This document shows, piece after piece, positions 19,071 through 26,997 of a stretch of DNA of 64,000 bases (its first letter is position 1; each line of letters starts with the position of its first letter). The notes below the pieces were generated by a model. The model did not search any database and was not told the DNA's origin. It saw only the letters and a list, made by a program, of their open reading frames with translations. The translations under genes were made by a program, and so were the position numbers. Origin of the DNA: Streptomyces umbrinus (GTDB lineage: Bacteria > Actinomycetota > Actinomycetes > Streptomycetales > Streptomycetaceae); the NCBI RefSeq assembly GCF_030817415.1, contig NZ_JAUSZI010000002.1, positions 8,246,001-8,310,000 on the forward strand, read 5' to 3'.

Positions 19071-21727
19071 ACCGTCGGCTCCTCTTCTCCAGTGGTGTCG
19101 GCGACGATGTCCTGCACGCACCGGAAGCCAACCGCGTTGCTTCCGCCACGCTTTCGGTAGATGCCTTTGGTGCTGGCCTGCACCGCGCGCATCGGGTTGT
19201 CGTAGCTGCCGCCGCAGATGACCGCCTCGCCGGGATCGGTCAGGCTGGTGGAGGTCCATTCCCAGCAGTTGCCCACCATGTCGAGGACACCGAACGGGGA
19301 GCGGTTGCCGGGATGTTCGCCGACGGGGGTCACCCCGGCCCGGCGAACGGCGTCGTCCGCGAAGTCCCGGTACCACGCCTGGTACGTCACCACCGGTCGG
19401 CCGACCCACGAGTCGGCGCAGTTGACGCGAGCGCTGTCGGGCATGTCGCCCCAGGGGAACAGCCGCCCGTCGGTGCCGCGTGCGGCCGCCTCCCATTCGA
19501 GAGAGGTCGGCAGACGTTTGCCTTCGAATGCCGCGTAGGCGTACGCGCTCCACCAGTTGACGCAGATGGCCGGGTGGTCGTCGTAGCGCGAGTTCTCGTA
19601 GTAGTCGGGGCGGCGCAGCCGGTCGGTCCAAGGGTGGTGTGTGACGTGGGCGGGCTGGTCGGGGTGGTCCCACTGCGACGTGCCGTCCGATTCGAGCGCG
19701 TCGAGGAAGCCGCGGTAGTGGGCGACGGTCACCGCATGGCGGTCGAAGCGAACAGGACGCTGGACGTTACGGATCAGCAGCCGTTCGGCCGGACCGACCA
19801 GGTACGCCCCCGCGGGCAGTACGCAGTCGTCCGTTCCTGGGCTGCCGGGCATTCCGGCGAGGAAGGCACGCACCTGCTCGGTGAGGAAGGCGCCGTCGGG
19901 AATATCGGCTGCCGCGTCCAGGCTCGCGGGTCCGGCAAGATGTCGGGCGGCCAGCAGTTCCTGGTACGCAGTGTGCATGAACGCGACGTGATCCGGCCCG
20001 GCAGGGCGCAGCAGCGGTGCGAGAACGCACGCGTCGAGTTCGAGGCGTCCGTCCGTGAAGGCGTCTGCTCCCAGCTGCCGGTGCAGGTCGAGGAGAGAGA
20101 AGACGGTCCGGTCGGTGAGGAAGGCAGGTCCGAACGCGGCCGGCAGCTGCTGCTCCAGTTCGGGCCGCCCACGCTCGGTCAGCGTCCGCGTGATGTGTGC
20201 GCCGAGGATCTCCGCGAGCGTCCGCCCCGGCGGAAGCTCCAGCACTGCACTCAGACGCTTCTCCAGTGGCGTGGAATCAGGCTCGACCAGGCGTACGACA
20301 TGGAAGTGCGGGACGCGCGACGGGTCGACGCCGTTCGCGTACATCTGCTCGACCAACTGCTCCGAGCGGCCTGCACCGCTGTCCAGCAGCTGACGCACCT
20401 GGGGCGAGTCCGCGAGGAAGGACACCCGCGAACTCATGACCACCGCCGATTCGGCGGACAGAACGGCTGCGAGATCCGCGAAGAGCCGCAGGAACCCTGC
20501 GGGGCTGGCCTCTTCGACACCTTCGTCGACAGCATCGAGCACACACAACGCCGTCCCCGAACGGATCAGGTAGAGGAACAGGTCGTAGGCACGCGAGCGT
20601 TCCGAGGCCATAGACGGCGCCAGGATGCGCCCCGCGTACTCGGAGAACGGTTCGTCCTTCGGTTTGAGACCGAGGTCGAAGTAGAAGCGGAATCGGCGGG
20701 TCTCGGGGTTGACGGCCAGGGAGCGCAGAAGCGTGCTCTTGCCGCTGCCCGGGCGACCGGTGACCAGGACGTTCGCGCTGCCGCGCGCGAGGCGCGCCAG
20801 CAACTCAGCCGCGTCTCCGGACCGCTCCACCTTCGACTCACCGGTGTGCGGATCCGTGGTCAGAGCCGCTGCGGCAACGGCGGTCCGCGGTTCGGCAGGG
20901 TAGTCCGCCGAAGCGAGGTCAGCGAGGTGCGTCTCGAGACTGACGATGGTGTCGACGAAACCGTCGTACCGCACGATCCGGAAGTCCAGGCCCAGCATCC
21001 GATGCAGGGCGCCGGGCGCCGCACCGCCGTCGTCGTCCACTACGACGAACCGGGTGAGCTTGGGCAGCCGGGTCCGCAGCAGCTCGCCACCGCTCGCGGC
21101 AAGGACGGTGCTCAGATCGTCCGCGTCCCTGGAGAGCATCAGCTCCACGTACTCCAGGCGCATACCCGACTCGCGGCAGAAGAGTTGATACACGGTGTCG
21201 GGGCTGAGGACGAACCGCTTGGCCTGCCGGTAGCCGAGGGTGACGTACAGCCCGGCCAGGAACTCGCAACGGCGCGCCACCTCGGGCGCCATGTCCGGTT
21301 CACCGCCAAGAAGCGCCGCGCTCCCGGTGTCGGTGAACCAGACCAGCACGTCGACGAGCCTGCGGACCGCCAGCAGTCCGTCCTCATCGCTGATGTCGTA
21401 CCCGTCGTGTGTGGACCGGTTGCGGAGCCGCCGGATGTCTTCGAGCGCGTCGATGACCGTGCTGCTCCGGATGTGCGGACGACAGCGTTTGACGAGGTCG
21501 TTCAGGGCCTTGGTCGAGGGGTCGCCCTCGATGCCGTGGTGACGCCACAGCTCCTTGAGTAACTTCTCGGTCAGTTTGCCGATGAGGGCGACGGCGTTCT
21601 CGGGATAACCGTCGTTGAGGGACCTCAGCGGCCGTTCCAGATCGAGCCCCAGCCGATCGGCGATCCGCGAGTGATCGTCGAGTTCGCTCCGTAGGCGCCG
21701 CAGCCGTTCGTCGACCACGGTACTCAC
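19067..21727 (-). CDS. HEPN-like / NACHT-type NTPase / FGE-sulfatase (SUMF1)-fold protein
   Basis: The protein has 886 residues. Residues 1-150 are helical with an RxxxxH motif, R102 to H107 (RLRNRSTHDGYD), the signature of HEPN ribonuclease domains; some HEPN relatives are inactive. Residues about 300-620 form a STAND/NACHT-like NTPase, with Walker A TGRPGSGKST near 326, Walker B CVLDAVDEG near 394 and VVMSSR after it. Residues about 640-880 are an FGE-sulfatase domain: NWWSAYAYAAFEGKRLPT, EWEAAARGTDGRLFPWGD, GNCWEWTS and GFRCV. The two catalytic cysteines of true formylglycine-generating enzymes appear absent (QASTKG stands in that region), so the domain is more likely a binding module. The predicted role is an NTP-dependent sensor with an RNase or assembly domain. 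The GTG start overlaps the methyltransferase stop. Confidence 0.75.
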   Translation of the reverse strand: MSTVVDERLRRLRSELDDHSRIADRLGLDLERPLRSLNDGYPENAVALIGKLTEKLLKELWRHHGIEGDPSTKALNDLVKRCRPHIRSSTVIDALEDIRRLRNRSTHDGYDISDEDGLLAVRRLVDVLVWFTDTGSAALLGGEPDMAPEVARRCEFLAGLYVTLGYRQAKRFVLSPDTVYQLFCRESGMRLEYVELMLSRDADDLSTVLAASGGELLRTRLPKLTRFVVVDDDGGAAPGALHRMLGLDFRIVRYDGFVDTIVSLETHLADLASADYPAEPRTAVAAAALTTDPHTGESKVERSGDAAELLARLARGSANVLVTGRPGSGKSTLLRSLAVNPETRRFRFYFDLGLKPKDEPFSEYAGRILAPSMASERSRAYDLFLYLIRSGTALCVLDAVDEGVEEASPAGFLRLFADLAAVLSAESAVVMSSRVSFLADSPQVRQLLDSGAGRSEQLVEQMYANGVDPSRVPHFHVVRLVEPDSTPLEKRLSAVLELPPGRTLAEILGAHITRTLTERGRPELEQQLPAAFGPAFLTDRTVFSLLDLHRQLGADAFTDGRLELDACVLAPLLRPAGPDHVAFMHTAYQELLAARHLAGPASLDAAADIPDGAFLTEQVRAFLAGMPGSPGTDDCVLPAGAYLVGPAERLLIRNVQRPVRFDRHAVTVAHYRGFLDALESDGTSQWDHPDQPAHVTHHPWTDRLRRPDYYENSRYDDHPAICVNWWSAYAYAAFEGKRLPTSLEWEAAARGTDGRLFPWGDMPDSARVNCADSWVGRPVVTYQAWYRDFADDAVRRAGVTPVGEHPGNRSPFGVLDMVGNCWEWTSTSLTDPGEAVICGGSYDNPMRAVQASTKGIYRKRGGSNAVGFRCVQDIVADTTGEEEPTV

Positions 21728-22500
21728 GTGTTCCCACCTCGCCGTTGCCCGAGGATGAACGTGAACCGGTCGGGAAACACCAGGACGGGCTCCGGATGAG
21801 CGATGCGCATCTCTTCGATGCCCTTCTCGATCTCGTTGTCACTGAAGGTGGAGAGCAGAGACATATAGCGGGCACGCACCATGCCGAGGTACCTGTCCCT
21901 GCCGATACGCAACTCGTGCTCGACGTGGGTGAGTTCGGCTTGCAGCCCTGCCGCGCGCAGATGCCGCTCGATGACGGCCGGGTTCGGCTGCAGCTCCTCG
22001 AAACGGTCGAGGGCCGCCTTGAAGAGTGGGTACTGGATGGTGGCCGGGAGCATCACCACCAGCAGACGGCCTCCGGGGGCCAGTTGGTCGCTGAGGCCCT
22101 GGAGCGTGTGCGCGGGGTCGGCCACATGATGCACCGACTCCTTCAACCACATCGCGTCGAGCTGCTCGTACGGCAGGTGGGCGCGCTGCTCGGCAATGTC
22201 CTCGGCGGACGCGACGATCGGCGTCAGATCGGGTGGCGGCGGTGTGCCCAGCCGACGGAGCATCGCCTCGGACGGATCGACGCAGAGAAGAGGACGGCGT
22301 GGCTGGACCTGTCTGGCTACTTCCTTGGCGAACAGGCCGGTGCCCGAGCCGATGTCGGCGATTCGGTCAATGGGACGGAGCCGCAACGCCTCGACGATCC
22401 GGCCGGACATCCAGGGAACGTAGTCGGGACCGTAGACCCAGTGCTCGTCGTACTCGGCTGCCAGCTCCTCGTAGTGCCCACGCGCGTCGCGCCGCTCCAC
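21724..22500 (-). CDS. Class I SAM-dependent methyltransferase
   Basis: This 258-residue protein has the Rossmann SAM motif IADIGSGTGLFA near residue 47, an acidic motif II (LLCVDPSEAML) and LAPGGRLLVVMLP as motif III. It is of the UbiE/Methyltransf_11 type, acting on small molecules or proteins; no DNA-methylase NPPY or DPPY motif is seen. The GTG at 22500 follows GAGGGGGATC. It is the first gene of the four-gene module. No substrate can be read from the sequence. It might modify the module's own proteins or make a signal molecule. Confidence 0.75.
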   Translation of the reverse strand: MERRDARGHYEELAAEYDEHWVYGPDYVPWMSGRIVEALRLRPIDRIADIGSGTGLFAKEVARQVQPRRPLLCVDPSEAMLRRLGTPPPPDLTPIVASAEDIAEQRAHLPYEQLDAMWLKESVHHVADPAHTLQGLSDQLAPGGRLLVVMLPATIQYPLFKAALDRFEELQPNPAVIERHLRAAGLQAELTHVEHELRIGRDRYLGMVRARYMSLLSTFSDNEIEKGIEEMRIAHPEPVLVFPDRFTFILGQRRGGNT

Positions 22501-22628
22501 GATCCCCCTCGTGCCCCGTGTGTCACCGCTTGTGCTCTGCTGCGTTGTGCCGTTCGTCCACGCAGCTCGTGGCGTCCTTGCCGGAAGTCGTCAGGCTATC
22601 GCGGGTGCCTGAACGGCAACAGTGCGTA

Positions 22629-22859
22629 ATGCGACAGTGGCTGGGCGGTTGCATGCGTCTCGCGCAGCGCCGTCGTCGCGATGCCCTTTGGCTCAGCCAG
22701 GACGAACTTGCCGAGTTCAGCAGCGAGATGCGTACCACCGTCGCGTCCAGGATGGACAACGAACCCGCACTGGACCGCTCCCTCTGTCTCGCTCTGCGTC
22801 TCCGTGGTGTGATCCGCCGCGAGGTGGGCCCGCTAGGGCCGGACGGGTCGGGCAGTTGA
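22629..22859 (+). CDS. Small hypothetical ORF, possibly a remnant
   Basis: An ATG-started frame of 76 residues contains a protein-like part (LWLSQDELAEFSSEM, then LDRSLCLALRLRGVIRRE). It faintly recalls the C-terminal part of small winged-helix regulators, but no DNA-binding helix is present and the RBS is poor. It may be a truncated gene or chance. It was kept only because its composition differs from the shadow frames around it. Confidence 0.3.
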   Translation: MRQWLGGCMRLAQRRRRDALWLSQDELAEFSSEMRTTVASRMDNEPALDRSLCLALRLRGVIRREVGPLGPDGSGS

Positions 22860-22902
22860 GTGATTGACGGCAGTCCGGGAGCCTCTGTAATCTCAGGGTG
22901 AG

Positions 22903-22919
22903 TTTGCTTTGAAAACAAA
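22903..22919. promoter_or_regulatory. MarR-type operator upstream of the hemerythrin gene
   Basis: TTTGCTTT-G-AAAACAAA is a 17-bp palindrome with one mismatch. It matches 15 of 17 positions of the perfect palindrome at 45152-45168 between the MFS pump gene and a second MarR gene. It lies 18 nt before the hemerythrin ATG, where a bound repressor would block transcription. Confidence 0.65.
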
Positions 22920-22937
22920 CTGTTCTGGAGGGTCTCC

Positions 22938-23420
22938 ATGCCAGTTCCTCAGCACATCGACAGCCAAGCCGCCGGGCGGCAGTTGCTCGTCGGGCATCGG
23001 GAACTGCGTGCGCAGCTAGCGGCGTTGCGGGCCGCGCTCGACGAGGAGGGCGGGCTCGCGGAGGCCGTGGGTGGGGACGGCGACGGTGTCTCCCTCGTGC
23101 AGCAGTTACGCGCCCGCTGCCTCGAGTACTGCCTCGGGCTGCATCACCACCACACCATGGAGGATGGCGCCTTCCCCGTCTTCGAGCAGCGTTATCCCGA
23201 GATCGCCCCCGTCATTGAGCGGTTGCGGGAGGAGCATCGGCAGGTTGCCGCGGGGCTCGACCGGCTCACCAAGCTCGTGGAGAGTGACGACGGGCAGGAT
23301 GTGAACTGGTTGCGGGGGGAGTTGGAGCGGACCGTGGCCGGTATCGAGGAGCATTTCGTCTACGAGGAGACGTACCTGCTGCCCGCCCTGGGGGTGACCC
23401 CGCCCGGCTCCACCTCCTAG
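22938..23420 (+). CDS. Hemerythrin HHE-domain protein
   Basis: This 160-residue four-helix protein carries a histidine/glutamate pattern fitting a di-iron hemerythrin-like site: GLHHHHTMEDGAFP near 71-84, EEHRQVAAGLDRL, and EHFVYEETYLLPAL near the end. Such proteins bind O2 or NO, or protect against oxidative stress. The start has GGAGG seven nt upstream. Codon 57 (23106-23108) is TTA, the rare leucine codon read by the bldA tRNA, so production may be delayed until development. A MarR-type palindrome covers the promoter region and a marR gene follows, so an operon or autoregulation is likely. Confidence 0.82.
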   Translation: MPVPQHIDSQAAGRQLLVGHRELRAQLAALRAALDEEGGLAEAVGGDGDGVSLVQQLRARCLEYCLGLHHHHTMEDGAFPVFEQRYPEIAPVIERLREEHRQVAAGLDRLTKLVESDDGQDVNWLRGELERTVAGIEEHFVYEETYLLPALGVTPPGSTS

Positions 23421-23513
23421 GACGGCGCCGCACCACGGTCCGGTACCGTCCCCACCTCGTACGACAGCCCCGCCCCACCGTCCGGTACCGTGGCGGACCT
23501 GGAGGTCGAAGCG

Positions 23514-23996
23514 ATGTCAGAGGAGACGGAGCCGGAGGCGGGTAGTCGTCTCAGCGCCGAAGAGGCGGTTCGGGCGATGCTGGTCACCCTGCCGCGGTTG
23601 GTCTCCCGTGCCAAGCGCACCCCCGTGCCCGAGCAGTTGCGCTCGTTGCGGCTGGCGCCCCGACATCTCTCCCTGCTGTCTTGCCTCATCTTCGACGGGC
23701 CCACGTCCGTCAAGGACCTCGCCGCGCGGCTGGAGGTCGCGCCGACTACGGTCAGCCTGATGGTCAGCGATCTGCAGCGCGAGGGGGTCGTGGAGCGCCG
23801 CTCCGATCCCGACGACCGTCGACGCAGCATCGTCTCGCTCACCGAGGACCCCACCACCCGCGCGGCCGTCGATGCCTGGCTGGCCAGCGGGGCCACGGCC
23901 TGGCGCAAGGTTTTCGACGACCTCAGTCCGCAGGACCGCGCGACCTTCGTACGGGCGATCCAGCGCTACGAGGAAGCCGTCGCCGAAGCACCCTGA
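23514..23996 (+). CDS. MarR-family regulator (first paralogue)
   Basis: This 160-residue winged-helix protein has recognition-helix region LAARLEVAPTTVSLMVSDL and wing RRSDPDDRRRSIVSL, the usual MarR signature. It shares the block KRTPVP-QL...LAPRHLSLL with the MarR at 45189, so the two are paralogues at either end of the polyketide region. GGAGG lies 8 nt before the ATG at 23514; an in-frame GTG at 23490 has no RBS. The likely operator is the palindrome before the hemerythrin gene. The C-terminus lies in a 34-bp tandem duplication. Confidence 0.85.
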   Translation: MSEETEPEAGSRLSAEEAVRAMLVTLPRLVSRAKRTPVPEQLRSLRLAPRHLSLLSCLIFDGPTSVKDLAARLEVAPTTVSLMVSDLQREGVVERRSDPDDRRRSIVSLTEDPTTRAAVDAWLASGATAWRKVFDDLSPQDRATFVRAIQRYEEAVAEAP

Positions 23997-24034
23997 ACGT
24001 TACGAGGAAGCGGTCGCCGAAGCACCCTGAACGC
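23967..24034. repeat. 34-bp tandem duplication at the MarR/CofC gene ends
   Basis: Two adjacent 34-nt copies (23967-24000 and 24001-24034) differ at two positions. The first encodes the end of MarR. The second, read on the other strand, encodes the last residues and stop of CofC. Behind it, CCTGGACGT-type 9-nt repeats (about 24034-24075) encode a run of Val-Gln-Asp/Gly repeats in CofC. Confidence 0.75.
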
Positions 24035-24731
24035 CCTGGACGTCCTGGACGTCCTGGACGTCCTGAGCGCCCTGAAATCCTTGAACGGGGTCGGCCGCCG
24101 CCGGATACCTCGCCTTTCGCAGGCGGAACAGCGCCGCCGTGTACGGGCCCACCCCTCGCAGTGCCACCCGCGCCAGGTCCTCCGGGGTGTCCACGTCGAG
24201 CCGGATGCCGCAGTCGCTCGGCATGTCGACGGGGAACGCCCCGAGTGAGGTGTGCCGGTGTGCGGAGTCGGGGCCGAAGGCGGGTGCGAGGCCGGCGGTG
24301 GTGAGCGCGGTCAGGACGGTGGTTCCCTCGTCGGTGTGGTCGGCGACGAAGGCCCGATCATGATTCCGTGCCGCGCGCAGGACATGCTCCAGTTCGCGTG
24401 GACGCAGGCCCGGGAGGTCGGCGGTGAGTACAGCCACCGGACCCTCGGGGCCCACCGAGCGGCACTTGGCGGCCCCCAGGCGTATGGCGTCGTTGAGGTC
24501 GGGATCGGGTGCGTCCGGGCAGACCAGCGCGCCCAGGGTGCGGGCCTGTGAGGCGGCCAGCGGATCGGCCGTCACCACCACGACCGTACGGACCCCTTCG
24601 GTGTTCCGTACGGCCCACAGTGTGTCCAGGAAGAAGGCGTGGGCCAGTTCCTGGCGCCACGGCCCCAGCCCCGCCGCGAGCCGGCTCTTGGCCCTGCTGA
24701 ACGACTTGACCGGGAGTACCACCGACCACAC
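24000..24731 (-). CDS. cofC: 2-phospho-L-lactate/phosphoenolpyruvate guanylyltransferase (CofC/FbiD-like)
   Basis: The enzyme transfers GMP from GTP to the phospho-acid that becomes the F420 side chain. Motifs include VVLPVKSFSRAKSRL near the N-terminus, CPDAPDPDLNDAIRLGA, VLTADLPGL for metal and nucleotide binding, and GIRLDVDTPEDL. I chose the GTG at 24731 (243 residues), which begins right before the conserved VVLPVKS and 4 nt after the SnoaL-like stop; the longer frame adds an unlikely leader. The C-terminus has a Val/Gln/Asp repeat tail and ends in a DNA duplication. F420 genes are usually elsewhere in Streptomyces; here it sits with two F420-type oxidoreductase genes, suggesting local cofactor supply. 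Confidence 0.82.
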   Translation of the reverse strand: MWSVVLPVKSFSRAKSRLAAGLGPWRQELAHAFFLDTLWAVRNTEGVRTVVVVTADPLAASQARTLGALVCPDAPDPDLNDAIRLGAAKCRSVGPEGPVAVLTADLPGLRPRELEHVLRAARNHDRAFVADHTDEGTTVLTALTTAGLAPAFGPDSAHRHTSLGAFPVDMPSDCGIRLDVDTPEDLARVALRGVGPYTAALFRLRKARYPAAADPVQGFQGAQDVQDVQDVQGVQGASATASS

Positions 24732-24735
24732 GTGC

Positions 24736-25254
24736 TCAGCCCTGCGTCCGGGCGCGCACCACGAGGTCGTCCCGCTCGATGACCCGGGACCGGCCGTGCA
24801 GCACACCGGACACCCGGACCAGGGTGTCCCGGACGAAGCAGGTCGGCTCCACCAGGACGGCACCCTGTGCGGAAGTGACCGTCACCGTCGCGTAGTAGCT
24901 GGTGGACACCGTGCCGTCGTCGGCCTCCTCGACCGTCATCATGTCGAACCAGTGCCGGGGCTGCGCGCCGTCGAACCTGCCCGCCGCCGCCCGCGCGCCC
25001 GCCTCGATCGCCTCGGGGCCGGTCAGTACGGTGCCGCCCGCGAGGCGGAACTCCGCGTCCGCGACGAACGTGGCGCCGAAACCGCCGAAGTCGTCCCCGT
25101 CCATCCGGTGCATCTGCCGGGCGTAGAACTGTGTCACCTCCACGTACAGCTCGGCGGAGGGGAGCTTGGGAGCGTTCTTCGTCGTTGCGTCCGTGATCGT
25201 CGTCGCGTCAGTGATTGTTGCCGCGTCAGTGGTCGTCGTCTCTTCAGTCGTCAT
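24736..25254 (-). CDS. SnoaL-like / NTF2-fold protein of the polyketide cluster
   Basis: This 172-residue protein has an N-terminal tail of Thr/Asp/Ala repeats (about residues 2-28) and an NTF2-like cone-fold domain (YVEVTQFYARQMHRMDGDD, FRLAGGTVLTGPEAI, HWFDMMTVEEADDG). In aromatic polyketide clusters this fold includes SnoaL cyclases and hydroxylases; here the exact reaction is unknown. The ATG is at 25254. It is divergent from an ACP gene and directly precedes cofC, so the two are likely cotranscribed. Confidence 0.7.
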   Translation of the reverse strand: MTTEETTTTDAATITDATTITDATTKNAPKLPSAELYVEVTQFYARQMHRMDGDDFGGFGATFVADAEFRLAGGTVLTGPEAIEAGARAAAGRFDGAQPRHWFDMMTVEEADDGTVSTSYYATVTVTSAQGAVLVEPTCFVRDTLVRVSGVLHGRSRVIERDDLVVRARTQG

Positions 25255-25375
25255 GGTGGCGATGCTGTGGGCGCCTACTGGAGGCCGGATCGAGCGGCGG
25301 CGGAGCCGACGGAGTCCCCCTGCCGTCGAGCCGGTCTCCAGCAGCCGTCGAGTGCGACCGCACAGGGTGTGCCGC

Positions 25376-25630
25376 ATGGCTGAATTCACCATCACCGAGT
25401 TCCAGAGCGTCGTGAACGCCTGCTTCGACGGAGCCACCAGTGAGGAGATCAAGGATTCCACGCTGCACACCGAGTTCACCGACCTCGGTTTCGACTCGCT
25501 CACCGTGTACGAGATCGTGACCCGCATCCAGGACGACTTCAAGGTCAGCGTGCCCGACGAACAGCTCGACGAACTCACCACCCCCGCCGCCCTCATCCAG
25601 TACGTCCAAGGTCAGCTCACCACTGTGTGA
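25376..25630 (+). CDS. Acyl carrier protein (first of two)
   Basis: This 84-residue ACP has the phosphopantetheine motif LGFDSLTVYEI with Ser41. It lies apart from the KS/CLF/ACP group, and its 3' end overlaps the convergent malonyltransferase gene by 19 nt. A second ACP with a KS III and a malonyltransferase is the usual kit for priming with a short alkyl starter, as in R1128, frenolicin and alnumycin clusters, so this may be the priming ACP. The sequence alone cannot tell which ACP does priming and which extension. Confidence 0.85.
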   Translation: MAEFTITEFQSVVNACFDGATSEEIKDSTLHTEFTDLGFDSLTVYEIVTRIQDDFKVSVPDEQLDELTTPAALIQYVQGQLTTV

Positions 25631-26820
25631 TCCCCTGTGTGGTCCCGCTGTTCCCCCAGCCGGTGCAACGCCTCGGCGAACACCCGCGCGTCGGCCGGGC
25701 CACCGGCGTCCCGGCCGACGGCCAGCAGGGGGACCACCTCGCTGGCGCCGTCCCGCACCGCGGGGTGGTGCCGGGCGGGGGCGCTCAGGCTCCGGTCCGC
25801 GGAGCCGTCGAGCAGCAGCAGACCCGGCCGCCTCCCCAAGGTGTCCAGCAGTTCCCGCAGAGCCGGCCAGTACCGCACCGGGGCGGCCAACTGCCCGCCC
25901 CAGAAGTGCGGATCCCGCGCCTGCTCCGCGGTCACCGCGACCCCGGTGCGGGTGGAAACCACCGTGCCGGCGGCCGCCCGGGGAGCACGCGGCCCGAAAC
26001 CCGCCAGTGCCTCGGCGAAGCGCAGCGCGGCTCCTTCCATGGCGGGGCTGTGGAAGGCGTGCCCCGAACGCAGCGCGCGCACCAGGAACCCGCGGTCCCG
26101 CAGCCGTTGCTCCACGGCGGCCAGCGCCTCCCTCGGGCCCGCCAGCACCGTCTGACGCGGCCCGTTGAGCGCCGCGACGGCCACCCCGGCGAAGGCCGTC
26201 CCGGCAGCCCCCCTCGCGACGGCCGCCCTGTCGGCCACCCTCGCGTCGGCCACCCCGGCCGCGGTCACCCCCGCGACAGCCACCCCGTCGGCTGTCCCCG
26301 ACCCGGTCACCCCGTCGACTCCGACGGCCATCCCTTCGGCAGAACCGCTGAGTTCCGCCCCTTCGCCGAAACCCCCAAGCTCTTCTGCCAGTTGCCCCTC
26401 CGACGCCGCCACCGCGAGCATCCCGCCGTACCCCGTACCCTCCAGCGCCCGGGAGCGGGCGGCGGCCAGCGCGCCGATGTCCGCCGGATCGAAGACGCCC
26501 ACCAGGCAGGCCGCCGCCAGCTCGCCCACACTGTGCCCGAGCAGCAGCGCGGGAGGCTCCGCCGCCGCGCCCACCGCACGTCCCAGCGCGTGACCCACGG
26601 CGAGCAGCAGCGGCTGCGCCACCGCCGACTCGTCCAGCTCCGGGTTGGGCGCGGGGCGCAGCCACGCCGACCGCAGCCGTGCGCCGGTCGTGCCTAGCCG
26701 GCCGAAGAACTCGTCCATGGGCGCGGTGAACTCCTCCCGCGCGCCGTACAGTCCGGCGGCCATACGTTCCCGCTGCGCACCCTGTCCGGGCAGCAGCAGC
26801 ACACTTCGACGGCGCTCCAC
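25612..26820 (-). CDS. Malonyl-CoA:ACP acyltransferase
   Basis: This 402-residue FabD-like protein loads malonyl units on ACP. It has the PGQGAQ motif near 11-16, the nucleophile elbow GHSVGE with Ser97 and the GHAFHSP motif that goes with malonyl specificity. An Ala/Val/Gly-rich insert of about 60 residues (near 160-220) lies between the elbow and the HAFH motif, where FabD is normally compact. The GTG at 26820 has GGGAGG five nt upstream, so longer starts are rejected. It is divergent from KS-alpha and convergent with the first ACP. A cluster-specific malonyltransferase is typical of pathways with non-acetate starters. Confidence 0.88.
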   Translation of the reverse strand: MERRRSVLLLPGQGAQRERMAAGLYGAREEFTAPMDEFFGRLGTTGARLRSAWLRPAPNPELDESAVAQPLLLAVGHALGRAVGAAAEPPALLLGHSVGELAAACLVGVFDPADIGALAAARSRALEGTGYGGMLAVAASEGQLAEELGGFGEGAELSGSAEGMAVGVDGVTGSGTADGVAVAGVTAAGVADARVADRAAVARGAAGTAFAGVAVAALNGPRQTVLAGPREALAAVEQRLRDRGFLVRALRSGHAFHSPAMEGAALRFAEALAGFGPRAPRAAAGTVVSTRTGVAVTAEQARDPHFWGGQLAAPVRYWPALRELLDTLGRRPGLLLLDGSADRSLSAPARHHPAVRDGASEVVPLLAVGRDAGGPADARVFAEALHRLGEQRDHTGDHTVVS

Positions 26821-26997
26821 GGGACCTCCCTTGCCTCGGCCCCCGGCACCTCCGGCGGGCGGGCCGAGCCTGTCCGACCCGTCTCGACCTGGAGTGGACC
26901 ACCGCTGGACCCGGCGAGACGGGGCCGCCAGTCGAATTCGAGCCGTGGTCAAGGGGTTGCGCCGACAGTCGAAGGCAGCCGAACGAGGGGCAGGACA

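Larger units (their letters stand above)
22501..22937. other. Intergenic region before the hemerythrin gene
   Basis: The stretch holds the promoter side of the minus-strand methyltransferase operon, a doubtful short ORF at 22629-22859 and a MarR-type operator at 22903-22919. Nothing else was recognised. Confidence 0.5.

Noticed and set aside
19067..19800. Diversity-generating retroelement target in the FGE-fold domain
   Set aside because: No reverse transcriptase, template repeat or accessory gene is in the window, and no adenine-rich variable repeat pair was seen.
19313..21562. 749-residue plus-strand open frame
   Set aside because: Antisense to the HEPN-NACHT-FGE gene; Arg/Val/Gly-rich shadow without an RBS or motifs.
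21724..22500. Methyltransferase considered as the missing DISARM DNA methylase
   Set aside because: It is a 258-residue UbiE-type fold with no DNA-methylase catalytic motif, and belongs to the other operon.
24034..24075. Short CCTGGACGT repeats considered as a CRISPR-like or iteron array
   Set aside because: The 9-nt units have no spacers and encode the CofC tail; no cas or replication gene is nearby.
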